A stretch of DNA of 64,000 nucleotides from Aliarcobacter vitoriensis (lineage in GTDB: Bacteria > Campylobacterota > Campylobacteria > Campylobacterales > Arcobacteraceae): contig NZ_PDKB01000014.1 in assembly GCF_003316695.1 (NCBI RefSeq), forward strand, positions 1 to 64,000, in the 5' to 3' direction. A program made the position numbers and the translations under genes. Of the stretch, positions 9,298 through 17,638 are shown piece after piece; the stretch's first letter is position 1, and the number at the start of each line of letters is the position of its first letter. The notes beneath the pieces were generated by a model, which did not search any database, was not told the origin of the DNA, and saw only the letters and a list, made by a program, of their open reading frames with translations.

Positions 9298-9927
9298 ATG
9301 GAAATAAATCAAACTACAAATATATATCAAACACAAAGTGTAAAAAATTTAAGTACAGCTTATTATAAGGAACTTGAAAAAATAGATTATAGTAACTATT
9401 CGGCAAATGATTTACTAAATATTTCTTTTGAAGAGGCAAAAACTCATCAAGAAGAGTTTGATAAAAGATATAAAGAACTATCAGATAATGGAGATATAAA
9501 AGCTTCCCAATATAGTAAGTTTTTACACTTAAAAGGTGCATTAAATTATAGTGAGAATAGTAGTATCAATAAAGCATATTATGAAACTTTACAAAATACA
9601 GATCCAGAAAAAACTGGACTTTTATCTTTTGAATTTCAAATGAATTTACAAGAGTTTTCTAAAAATGAAGATATAAATGCAAGTTTTATGAAAAATGGCA
9701 GATCTTCAAATGGTAATTATGTGATAAATCATAAAAATGAGTTAAATAATATAGATTTTGTTTCTTTTATAGATAAAGCCATAGCTAATTTTGAAAAAGC
9801 TTTAATAAATTCAAAATCTTCAAATGCAGATAAAAAAGTGCAAGAGCAATATCAAAATATATCTGATTTTTATAAAAATTTTCAAGAGAACTTTAATAAA
9901 GCGACTAAAGAGCCATATTATGCATAA
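9298..9927 (+). CDS. Hypothetical cytosolic protein
   Basis: 209 residues, hydrophilic, rich in Asn, Lys, Glu and Tyr, with no signal peptide or membrane segment. It appears mostly helical, with repeated Tyr-Lys/Glu segments (YKELEKIDYSNYSAND, then KRYKELSDNGDIKASQYSKF). A TATAAT at 9270-9275 and an AAGGA ribosome site just before the ATG support real, independently transcribed expression. I recognise no domain. It is flanked by prfA and pstS with gaps on both sides, so its neighbours give no clue. Confidence 0.7.
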   Translation: MEINQTTNIYQTQSVKNLSTAYYKELEKIDYSNYSANDLLNISFEEAKTHQEEFDKRYKELSDNGDIKASQYSKFLHLKGALNYSENSSINKAYYETLQNTDPEKTGLLSFEFQMNLQEFSKNEDINASFMKNGRSSNGNYVINHKNELNNIDFVSFIDKAIANFEKALINSKSSNADKKVQEQYQNISDFYKNFQENFNKATKEPYYA

Positions 9928-10021
9928 TATTAAATGTCCTTATTGGGGATACAGATAAATAAATATCTCTAAAGTAGTTATTATAAAAAACTATCCTTTT
10001 CAAGTTTAAATTTATACAAAA

Positions 10022-10053
10022 GTAACCAAACTGTAATCAAGGCTTATTAGAAT
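10022..10053 (+). promoter_or_regulatory. Pho box and -10 element of pstS
   Basis: Two directly repeated GTAA-type half-sites with an 11-bp period (GTAACCAAACTGTAATCAAG, 10022-10041) lie exactly 6 bp upstream of a -10 hexamer TAGAAT (10048-10053). The same arrangement is found before pstC. By analogy with PhoB activation the direct repeats replace the -35 element. The regulator is probably the response regulator encoded at 16964-17638. Confidence 0.7.
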
Positions 10054-10084
10054 TCTTCCGTAAATAAAATTTATCGGAGAAAAA

Positions 10085-11140
10085 ATGAATTTAAAAAAAT
10101 CATCTGTGGCATTGATAGCAAGTGCCTTATTAGTATCAAGTTTAAGTGCAAGAGACCAAATCAAAATTGTTGGTTCATCAACAGTTTATCCTTTTTCATC
10201 TTCAGTTGCTGAAGAATTTGGAGCAACAACATCTTATCCAACTCCTGTTGTTGAATCAACTGGAACAGGTGGAGGAATAAAACTATTTTGTGCTAGTGCT
10301 GATATAAATACACCAGATATTGCAAATGCTTCAAGAAAAATTAAAGCAAATGAATTAAAAATGTGTCAAGACAATGGTGTTACTGATGTAACTGAAGCTT
10401 TAATTGGATTTGATGGTATTGCAATAGCACAAAGTTCAAAAGTACAAAGTTTTAATGTAACAAAAGAACAATTAGCTTTAGCAGTTGCAAAAGAAGTTCC
10501 TTCAAAAGATGGTAAATCTTTAATAGCAAATCCATACAAAAAATGGTCAGATATTAGTAGTAACTTACCAAATAGAGAAATCATAGTTTATGGTCCACCA
10601 AAATCATCTGGAACAAGAGATTCTTTTGAAGAGTTAGTATTACAAAGTATATTTGAAAAACAATCAGTTTATACAGATTTATTTAAAGCTGATGAAAAAG
10701 CAAATAAAAAATATAAAGCTTATTCAGAAATCAGAACAGATGGGGCTTATGTAGAGTCTGGTGAGAATGATAACTTAATAGTTCAAAGACTTACAAAAAA
10801 TGAAGCGGCAATTGGTATTTTTGGTTACTCTTTCTTAGCTGAAAATAAAGATAAAGTTATTGGTCTTAGTATAGACAATGTTGCACCAACAGTTGATACT
10901 ATTGCAAATGCTTCTTATCCTGTTGCTCGTTCAATGTATTTTTATATCAAAAATCAACACTCAAAAGATGTTCCATCTTTAAAAGAGTTTACAAAACTTT
11001 TCGTATCTGAAAAAATGATTGGAAAAGATGGAATTCTAACTGAAATCGGACTTATTCCATTGACTGATGATGTTAGAACAAAAGCTAGAGCAAAAGTTTT
11101 AAATAGTGAAAAACTAACAGAAGCTGATTTAAAACACTAA
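10085..11140 (+). CDS. pstS: Phosphate ABC transporter, periplasmic substrate-binding protein
   Basis: 351 residues with a signal peptide (to about residue 21, LLVSSLSARDQ). The opening IKIVGSSTVYPFSSSVAEEF, the STGTGGGIKLFC loop and the GPPKSSGTRDSFEE loop are the phosphate-binding elements of the PstS/SphX type. It captures phosphate for PstCAB. It has its own Pho-box promoter and is followed by a strong hairpin (11142-11166) that probably limits read-through into the next gene, which would explain excess PstS over the membrane components. Confidence 0.95.
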   Translation: MNLKKSSVALIASALLVSSLSARDQIKIVGSSTVYPFSSSVAEEFGATTSYPTPVVESTGTGGGIKLFCASADINTPDIANASRKIKANELKMCQDNGVTDVTEALIGFDGIAIAQSSKVQSFNVTKEQLALAVAKEVPSKDGKSLIANPYKKWSDISSNLPNREIIVYGPPKSSGTRDSFEELVLQSIFEKQSVYTDLFKADEKANKKYKAYSEIRTDGAYVESGENDNLIVQRLTKNEAAIGIFGYSFLAENKDKVIGLSIDNVAPTVDTIANASYPVARSMYFYIKNQHSKDVPSLKEFTKLFVSEKMIGKDGILTEIGLIPLTDDVRTKARAKVLNSEKLTEADLKH

Positions 11141-11141
11141 T

Positions 11142-11166
11142 AAGAAGTAGATAAACTCTACTTCTT
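11142..11166 (+). terminator. Strong stem-loop just after pstS
   Basis: A perfect 10-bp stem (AAGAAGTAGA / TCTACTTCTT) with a 5-base loop starting two bases after the pstS stop codon. There is no immediate T-tract, though a TCTTTTT run follows 4 bases after the stem. It is more likely an attenuator or mRNA 3'-end stabiliser than a full terminator. Confidence 0.65.
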
Positions 11167-11198
11167 AACCTCTTTTTAAAATACCATATAGGAAAACT

Positions 11199-12929
11199 AT
11201 GCCAAATTGGACTGAAATAATATCAAAGCTTGATTATGCTTTTCAACCAATAATCTACTCTCACAGTGGGAAAATTTATGCAGTCGAGGCACTTTTAAGA
11301 AATGTTCAAGATATACCAAATCTCACAAATATTGATGACTTATTTGATTTAGCTTTCAACAATGACTATTTATACGAACTAGATTTACAATTAAGAGAAA
11401 AAGCTATAAGTAAATTTGCAAAAATAAATTATTCAAATTTAAAACTATTTTACAATTTAGATAATAGGATTATTTACAATAAAAGCTATTCATCAGGAAA
11501 TACAGAAAAGATATTAAAAAAATACAACCTAAACAAAGAAAGAATATGTTTTGAGCTAAGTGAAAAAGGTACAGCAATAGAGCAAAATGCTCTATCTTCA
11601 ATGCTTGAAAAATATAAACAAAGTGGTTACTCAATTGCAATAGATGATTTTGGAATAGGTGTTTCAGGATTAAAACTTTTATATTTTAGTGAAGCAAATA
11701 TCATAAAACTTGATAGATTTTTTATTTCAAATATAGACCAGGATTCAAAGAAAAAACTATTTTGTTCCTCTATTATTGATATGGCACATATTATGGGAAT
11801 ACAAGTAATTGCAGAAGGAGTAGAAACTATCAAAGAATTTTATACTTGTAAAGATATAGGAGCAGATTTTATACAAGGGTATTTAGTTCAAAAACCTACA
11901 AAAAATATAAATGAAATTGAAATTTTATATAACAATATAGTAGATTTAATAGCAAAAGATAAAAGAAATGATACAAATAGGACTATTGATAGTAAATTTA
12001 TAGAAGAGATTACTCCATTGGATGTTAATACCTCTTTGTATGATTTGTTTTTGCACTTCAAAAAGAATACTCAACATAACTTTGTTCCTATTGTAGATGA
12101 GTTTGGATATTTGTTAGGAATAATTTATGAAAGTGATATCAAAAAAATATCTTACTCTCAGTATGGTCTATCATTAGCACAAAATAAAACATTTTCATCT
12201 ACTTTATTAAAATATATCAAACCTGCATTAAGTGTAGAAATATCATGGGGAATTGATAAAATTCTTGAAATGTATAATCTCAACTTCAATGATTCTTTAG
12301 GTATATTTATCACTAGTTCGGATAAATACAAAGGTTTTATAAATCTGAATTCTCTTTTAACTTTATCGTATAAAAGAAATATAGAAATAGCAACAAATCA
12401 AAATCCACTTACAAAACTTCCAGGAAATAGTCAAATAGAAAAATATATTGATACATCATTTAAAAATTCTCAATTAAATACTACTTATATTATATATTTT
12501 GATTTCAATGATTTTAAACCATTTAATGATATTTATGGTTTTAGACAAGGTGACCGTGCTATTTTAATATTTTCTGAACTATTACAAAAAAGATATCAAA
12601 AAAATAGTTTTATAGCTCATATTGGTGGTGATGATTTTTTTGTAGGATTAATAGACTACAACTACAAAGATGTTTTTGAACTAACTTCAAATATACAAGA
12701 TGAATTTAAAAATAGTGTAAAAAACTTATACTCAAAAGAGGATAAACAAAACAATTTTATAGTAGGAAAAGATAGATTTGGTACAACTAGAAAGTTTGAT
12801 TTACTATCTGTTTCTTGTGCTATTTTGGAGATAAATTCTCAATCAGATATTTTGAACTTTGACAACACTTTAAATATTGTAAAAAAAGCCTCTAAAAACT
12901 CAAAAGAACCTATTTTTAAAATTATATAA
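11199..12929 (+). CDS. EAL-CBS-GGDEF cyclic-di-GMP enzyme within the pst cluster
   Basis: 576 residues, no membrane segments. Order: EAL phosphodiesterase domain (about 1-235) with EALLR, IDDFGIGVSG, EGVET and QGYLVQKP motifs; two CBS repeats (about 265-395) with NFVPIVDEFGYLLGIIYESD; and a GGDEF domain (about 400-576) with NPLTKLPGNSQIEKY and a GGDDF signature. Both catalytic signatures look serviceable, so it may make, break or sense c-di-GMP; no RxxD inhibitory site precedes GGDDF. CBS pairs usually bind adenine nucleotides. It sits between pstS and pstC, and pstC has its own Pho promoter, so the gene is probably expressed by read-through from pstS and would link phosphate starvation to c-di-GMP. 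Confidence 0.9.
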   Translation: MPNWTEIISKLDYAFQPIIYSHSGKIYAVEALLRNVQDIPNLTNIDDLFDLAFNNDYLYELDLQLREKAISKFAKINYSNLKLFYNLDNRIIYNKSYSSGNTEKILKKYNLNKERICFELSEKGTAIEQNALSSMLEKYKQSGYSIAIDDFGIGVSGLKLLYFSEANIIKLDRFFISNIDQDSKKKLFCSSIIDMAHIMGIQVIAEGVETIKEFYTCKDIGADFIQGYLVQKPTKNINEIEILYNNIVDLIAKDKRNDTNRTIDSKFIEEITPLDVNTSLYDLFLHFKKNTQHNFVPIVDEFGYLLGIIYESDIKKISYSQYGLSLAQNKTFSSTLLKYIKPALSVEISWGIDKILEMYNLNFNDSLGIFITSSDKYKGFINLNSLLTLSYKRNIEIATNQNPLTKLPGNSQIEKYIDTSFKNSQLNTTYIIYFDFNDFKPFNDIYGFRQGDRAILIFSELLQKRYQKNSFIAHIGGDDFFVGLIDYNYKDVFELTSNIQDEFKNSVKNLYSKEDKQNNFIVGKDRFGTTRKFDLLSVSCAILEINSQSDILNFDNTLNIVKKASKNSKEPIFKII

Positions 12930-12931
12930 AT

Positions 12932-12963
12932 GTAACTCAATTGTAATCAAGTTCTTCTAAAAT
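12932..12963 (+). promoter_or_regulatory. Second Pho box and -10 element, before pstC
   Basis: GTAACTCAATTGTAATCAAG (12932-12951) is nearly the same as the box before pstS, again with 11-bp direct repeats, and again 6 bp upstream of a -10 hexamer (TAAAAT, 12958-12963). Matching spacing at two sites makes a shared activator very likely. Confidence 0.7.
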
Positions 12964-12990
12964 TCCATAAATTCAATACAAAGGTCGATT

Positions 12991-13923
12991 TTGTTGAGTA
13001 GTTTTCAATCACAAAAAAAACGAAGAGAACTAAATGAGAAGCTTATAAAATATGCACTTATTTTTGCAGCTGGTATCTCTATTTTAACAACTTTTGGTAT
13101 TTTATTCTCAATTTTATTTGAAGCAATAGAGTTCTTTAAGTTAAGAAGCTTTTGGTACTTTTTAACAGGTACACAATGGACTCCAGGAACTGCAAATAGC
13201 CAATTTGGTGCTTTACCTATTTTTGCAGGAACATTTGTAATTACAGTTATAGCTTTACTTGTTGCCATTCCTATTGGGCTTGGAAGTGCTATATATATGA
13301 GTGAATACGCAAGTCCAAAATTAAGAGATTATCTAAAACCTATTTTGGAAGTTCTTGCAGGTATTCCAACTGTTGTTTATGGTTTCTTTGCAGCTATTAC
13401 AGTTGCTCCTTTTGTTGTCAAAGCAGCAAACTTTTTTGGGCTTGAAGCGACATTTAATAGTGCTTTAGCATCTGGAGTTGTTATGGGAATTATGATAATT
13501 CCTTTGGTTTCTTCACTTTCAGATGATGTTATAAGAGCTGTTCCAGATAGTCAAAGAAAAGCAGCATTTGGTTTGGGTATGACACATGGAGAAACTATCA
13601 AAAACATAGTTTTACCATCAGCTATGCCAGGTATTATTTCAGCATGTCTTTTAGCTTTATCAAGAGCTTTAGGTGAAACAATGATTGTTGTTATGGCAGC
13701 AGGTTTACGACCAAATTTATCTATAAATCCTCTTGAAGATATGACAACAGTTACAGTTACAATTGTAAACTCTTTAGTTGGAGATTTTGAGTTTAATTCA
13801 CCAGAAACACTTTCAGCCTTTGCTTTAGGTTTAGTACTGTTTATCGTAACTTTGGTTTTAAATATGATTTCATTGTCATTGATAAGAAAATTTAAAGAAA
13901 AATATAAAGTGAATACATTATGA
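12991..13923 (+). CDS. pstC: Phosphate ABC transporter permease PstC
   Basis: 310 residues, six membrane segments. The permease loop contacting PstB is visible (KAAFGLGMTHGETIKNIVLPSAMPGI, of which the EAA-like core is GLGMTHGETIKNIVLP). The start appears to be TTG (12991) preceded by AAGG at good spacing; a second TTG follows immediately and no ATG lies nearby. The stop overlaps the pstA start (ATGA). Confidence 0.93.
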   Translation: MLSSFQSQKKRRELNEKLIKYALIFAAGISILTTFGILFSILFEAIEFFKLRSFWYFLTGTQWTPGTANSQFGALPIFAGTFVITVIALLVAIPIGLGSAIYMSEYASPKLRDYLKPILEVLAGIPTVVYGFFAAITVAPFVVKAANFFGLEATFNSALASGVVMGIMIIPLVSSLSDDVIRAVPDSQRKAAFGLGMTHGETIKNIVLPSAMPGIISACLLALSRALGETMIVVMAAGLRPNLSINPLEDMTTVTVTIVNSLVGDFEFNSPETLSAFALGLVLFIVTLVLNMISLSLIRKFKEKYKVNTL

Positions 13924-15107
13924 TAAAAAGAAATAAGAAAAATAAACAAAACAATCCATTTTATGACCCAACATTGAAAAAAAGACATGCTAGTGCAGCA
14001 AGATTTAAGAAGTTTACTATAACTTCTTTGGTATTTTCAATAGCATTTTTAGCTTTCTTTCTTTTTGATATGATTGGAAAAGGTGTTCCAGCTTTTAATA
14101 TAGCTTTCGTAAAAGTTGATGTAACTTTCAACGAAAAAACATTGGATGATACAAGATTAGCAGTTCCAAGTGAATTTAGAAATATAGTTTCAAGAGCAGC
14201 TTTAAGAGATTTACCAAAACTATTAGAAAAAAATCCAGAGTATAAAGATACAACACAGAATCTTTGGATTTTAACAAATCACCAAGTTGATCAATACATA
14301 AAAAATCACCATCACAATTTAAAAGATAAAGAAATAGCAATAGTTGATGAACTATATTCAAATGGTTTAATAGAAAAAAGATTCAACTCTTTATTCTTTT
14401 TAAATGGTGATTCAAAAATACCTGAATATGCTGGGATTTTCTCATCGGTTGTTGGTTCAATTTTAACTTTAATCATAACAATGCTTGTTGCATTCCCAAT
14501 AGGAGTAATGACAGCAATTTATCTTGAAGAGTTTGCAGGAGATAATAAATTTACAAGATTTATAGAGATAAATATCAATAACCTTGCAGCTATTCCATCT
14601 ATTTTGTTTGGTCTTTTAGGTCTTGCAATATTTATAAATCTTTTTGGTATGCCAAGAAGTTCACCACTAGTTGGAGGATTAACTTTAGCTCTTATGACAC
14701 TACCAATTATAATTGTAAGTTCAAGAGCAGCTTTAAGAGCAGTTCCAGATAGTATTAGACAAGCTGGATATGGTTTAGGATTAAATAAAATTCAAGTAAC
14801 ACGAGATCATGTTTTACCTTTAGCATTTCCAGGAATTTTAACAGGTTCAATCATCGGTTTAGCTCAAGCTATGGGAGAAACTGCTCCTTTAATCATCATA
14901 GGTATGATTGCATTTATTCCAGATGCTCCAACTATGGTTACTGGTGCAGCAACTGTTATGCCAGCACAACTTTTCACTTGGGCTGGAATGCCTGAAGGTA
15001 TGTATATAGAAAAAACAGCTGCAGGGATTTTAGTACTATTAACAATACTAATTTCACTAAATGCAATCGCAATTTATCTTAGAAAAAAACTTGAAGTAAA
15101 ATGGTAA
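13920..15107 (+). CDS. pstA: Phosphate ABC transporter permease PstA, long form
   Basis: 395 residues, roughly 100 more than short PstA proteins. After a first membrane segment (about 35-55) comes a periplasmic insert (about 60-165, with repeated His in [11 protein letters not shown]), and then five membrane segments and the PstB-contact loop [18 protein letters not shown]. The insert corresponds to the DUF3333-type extension seen in many long PstA proteins. Its role is not known. Translationally coupled to pstC. Confidence 0.93.
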   Translation: MIKRNKKNKQNNPFYDPTLKKRHASAARFKKFTITSLVFSIAFLAFFLFDMIGKGVPAFNIAFVKVDVTFNEKTLDDTRLAVPSEFRNIVSRAALRDLPKLLEKNPEYKDTTQNLWILTNHQVDQYIKNHHHNLKDKEIAIVDELYSNGLIEKRFNSLFFLNGDSKIPEYAGIFSSVVGSILTLIITMLVAFPIGVMTAIYLEEFAGDNKFTRFIEININNLAAIPSILFGLLGLAIFINLFGMPRSSPLVGGLTLALMTLPIIIVSSRAALRAVPDSIRQAGYGLGLNKIQVTRDHVLPLAFPGILTGSIIGLAQAMGETAPLIIIGMIAFIPDAPTMVTGAATVMPAQLFTWAGMPEGMYIEKTAAGILVLLTILISLNAIAIYLRKKLEVKW

Positions 15108-15117
15108 AAGGAAAAAA

Positions 15118-15888
15118 ATGAGTACAGAAATCAAATCAAAAATAGATGTAAAAAATTTAAATCTATTTTATGGAACAAATCAAGCTTTATTTGATATAGA
15201 TGTAAATTTATATCAAAATAAAATCACAGCATTGATTGGACCATCAGGTTGTGGAAAATCAACATTTTTAAGATGTATAAACAGAATGAATGATTTAATC
15301 CCAATAGTTAAAATAGATGGACAAATTATCATAGATAAGAAAAATATATATGATAAAGATGTAGATGAAGTAAGTGTTAGAAAAAAAGTAGGAATGGTTT
15401 TTCAACAACCAAACCCTTTTCCAAAATCTATTTATGATAATGTTGCTTATGCACCTTTAAAACATGGACTTGTAAGAAAAGGAAAAGAGTGTGATGAGTT
15501 AGTTGAAACTTCTTTAATTAAATCTGGACTTTGGAATGAAGTAAAAGATAAATTAACACAACCAGGAACTTCACTTTCAGGTGGTCAGCAACAAAGGCTT
15601 TGTATAGCTAGAACAATCGCTATTAAACCAGAAATTATTCTAATGGACGAACCAACATCTGCACTTGATCCAATAAGTACAGAAAAAATTGAAGCACTTA
15701 TGCTTGAGTTGAAACAAGATTATACGATTATAACTGTAACTCACAATATGCAACAAGCTGCAAGGGTTGCTGATTATACAGCATTTTTCCACTTAGGAAA
15801 ATTGATAGAGTACGATATAACAGAAACTATTTTTGTTAATCCACACAATAAAAAAACAGAAGATTACATAACAGGGAGATTTGGATAA
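15118..15888 (+). CDS. pstB: Phosphate ABC transporter ATPase
   Basis: 256 residues. Walker [11 protein letters not shown]-loop [13 protein letters not shown] (the PstB-specific form), signature LSGGQQQRL, Walker [13 protein letters not shown] and the switch His in [12 protein letters not shown] are all present. Drives phosphate import through PstCA. AAGGAA ribosome site. The stop overlaps the phoU start by one base. Confidence 0.97.
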   Translation: MSTEIKSKIDVKNLNLFYGTNQALFDIDVNLYQNKITALIGPSGCGKSTFLRCINRMNDLIPIVKIDGQIIIDKKNIYDKDVDEVSVRKKVGMVFQQPNPFPKSIYDNVAYAPLKHGLVRKGKECDELVETSLIKSGLWNEVKDKLTQPGTSLSGGQQQRLCIARTIAIKPEIILMDEPTSALDPISTEKIEALMLELKQDYTIITVTHNMQQAARVADYTAFFHLGKLIEYDITETIFVNPHNKKTEDYITGRFG

Positions 15889-16556
15889 TGTTAAAACCAT
15901 ACGAAATAAAACTAGCAACAGTAAAAGAAGAAGTAAAACAAATAGGATTTTCAGTGATTGAAGCTTTAGAGATTTGCTTAAAAGCTTTAAATGATAGAAA
16001 AATTGAAGATTTAAGTAATGTTGAAATAAGTGAGAAAAAAACTCTTCATAAATCAAACGAAATAGATAATATTATCGTTGGAACAATGGCTTTATATGCA
16101 CCTGAAGCAAAAGATTTAAGAAGATTAGTATCTTTTCTAAAAATTACAAATGAATTAGCAAGAACAGCTGCAAACACAAAAGATTTTGCAAAAATGTTTA
16201 AAAAATCATATTCAAGTGATTTAGATACAAATGTTATTTTAGAATATGCAATTCCTCTTTTAAAATCAGCACTATTGTCTTTACAAACTGCAACTTCTAT
16301 TATTGATGAAAAAGATGAAAAACATATAGAAGAAAAATATCATAGAGTTATAGTTGAAGAGAGTAAAACAGATGATTTATACCTTATGATAGAGAAAAAT
16401 ATCTTAAAACTAATTTCAAAAAAACTTGATTTATCAAAAGAGTATTTTGATATTTTAAGTAGTTTGAGAAGATTAGAAAAAATTGCTGATAGAGCAGTAT
16501 CTATTGCAAGATTATTACAATTTGCACAAGTTGGTGGAGATATTGAACAATCATAA
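15888..16556 (+). CDS. phoU: Phosphate transport regulator PhoU
   Basis: 222 residues, all-helical, made of two three-helix PhoU repeats (ALEICLKALNDRKIEDL in the first; IVEESKTDDLYLMIEKNI in the second). It links Pst transporter state to the histidine kinase, keeping the Pho regulon off when phosphate is plentiful. Coupled to pstB by TAATG. Confidence 0.93.
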   Translation: MLKPYEIKLATVKEEVKQIGFSVIEALEICLKALNDRKIEDLSNVEISEKKTLHKSNEIDNIIVGTMALYAPEAKDLRRLVSFLKITNELARTAANTKDFAKMFKKSYSSDLDTNVILEYAIPLLKSALLSLQTATSIIDEKDEKHIEEKYHRVIVEESKTDDLYLMIEKNILKLISKKLDLSKEYFDILSSLRRLEKIADRAVSIARLLQFAQVGGDIEQS

Positions 16557-16974
16557 TAGCGAAATCTTTTATATTAGACATTTTAAAAAAGCTATAAGAA
16601 AAATTTCAAAATATTTTAGTTCACATTTTGAAGTTTTAGTTGCAATAATTATCTTTTTAACGATACTTATTGCTGGTCACGACTTTTATAAAGCAATCAT
16701 CTTAATGTTAGAATTTATTGTTATTATGGAAGTTGTGAAGATGATTTCAGAGTTTATAACAAAAGAGACTTTAAGACTTAGATATGTCCTTGATATTTTT
16801 ATTATATTTTTAATAAGAGAAGTTATAATTCTAGCTACGAATAAAAATAGAGAGTATTTTGATATTGTTTTTCTACTTTTAGTTATATTTATATTCTTTA
16901 TTTTTAGAATATTAGCTATAAAATTCTCTCCACAAAATGATAAAAAACAAGATGTGATACAAAATGAACAATAA
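16543..16974 (+). CDS. PsiE-family phosphate-starvation membrane protein
   Basis: 143 residues if started at the TTG at 16543, which has GGTGGAG at good spacing within the end of phoU; a longer form begins at 16483. Four membrane segments. The blocks EVLVAIIIFLTILIAGHDF, EFIVIMEVVKMISEFITKE and RYVLDIFIIFLIREVIIL match the PsiE (phosphate-starvation-inducible E) family pattern. Function in the family is unsettled. It overlaps both phoU and the response regulator gene, so is embedded in the Pho operon. Confidence 0.75.
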   Translation: MNNHNSEIFYIRHFKKAIRKISKYFSSHFEVLVAIIIFLTILIAGHDFYKAIILMLEFIVIMEVVKMISEFITKETLRLRYVLDIFIIFLIREVIILATNKNREYFDIVFLLLVIFIFFIFRILAIKFSPQNDKKQDVIQNEQ

Positions 16975-17638
16975 ACTAATTTTAATAATAGAAGATGAAG
17001 AAGATATATTAGAACTTCTTGAATATACCTTACAAAAAGAAGGATATGAAACAATAGGATTTTTATCTATAAATGACAATGTAAAAAAAGTTTTAGAAGA
17101 AGAAACTATTGATTTAATATTGATGGATAGAAATCTAAGTGGTATAGAAGGTACCACTTTTATTTCTAGTATTAAAAAAGATGGTTACTCTACTCCAGTT
17201 ATTTATGTAACAGCAAAAGATAAAGATGAAGATATCATAGAAGGATTCGAGTCTTATGCTGATGATTATATAACAAAACCTTTCAATATAAAAGAACTAA
17301 GTGCTAGAGTAAAAGCTGTACTAAAAAGAACTTCAAAAGATGTAGAAGTATTAAAAGTAAAAGATATTTTATATAACTCTTCAAATAAAAAATTTTATAT
17401 TGAAAATATTGAAGTCGAATTAACACAACTTGAATCAAACCTACTTTTAGAATTCATAAAAAATAAAGATATTCTACTCTCAAGAGAATATTTATTGGAA
17501 AAAGTGTGGGAAGACTCTTTGGATAAAAAAGAGAAAACTGTAAATGTAGCTATAAAAAGACTAAAATCTAAAATAGACCCAAAAAACAAAAAGAATTATA
17601 TAAAATCTGTTAGAGGAGAAGGTTACATATTTTGCTAA
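16964..17638 (+). CDS. OmpR/PhoB-type response regulator of the phosphate cluster
   Basis: 224 residues. Receiver domain with acidic pocket E10/D11, phosphoacceptor D55 (LILMDRNLSG) and the conserved Lys in YITKPFN; then a winged-helix DNA-binding domain (about 130-224) ending VRGEGYIF, typical of OmpR/PhoB. Its place after pstSCAB-phoU-psiE and before a histidine kinase makes it the likely PhoB analogue (in Campylobacter the equivalent system is called PhosSR) and the likely binder of the two boxes at 10022 and 12932. It overlaps psiE by 11 bases. Confidence 0.9.
   Translation: MNNKLILIIEDEEDILELLEYTLQKEGYETIGFLSINDNVKKVLEEETIDLILMDRNLSGIEGTTFISSIKKDGYSTPVIYVTAKDKDEDIIEGFESYADDYITKPFNIKELSARVKAVLKRTSKDVEVLKVKDILYNSSNKKFYIENIEVELTQLESNLLLEFIKNKDILLSREYLLEKVWEDSLDKKEKTVNVAIKRLKSKIDPKNKKNYIKSVRGEGYIFC

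Noticed and set aside
16686-17157. Minus-strand ORFs opposite psiE and the response regulator gene
   Set aside because: They lie fully antisense to genes with clear domain motifs and arise from the AT-rich codon use.
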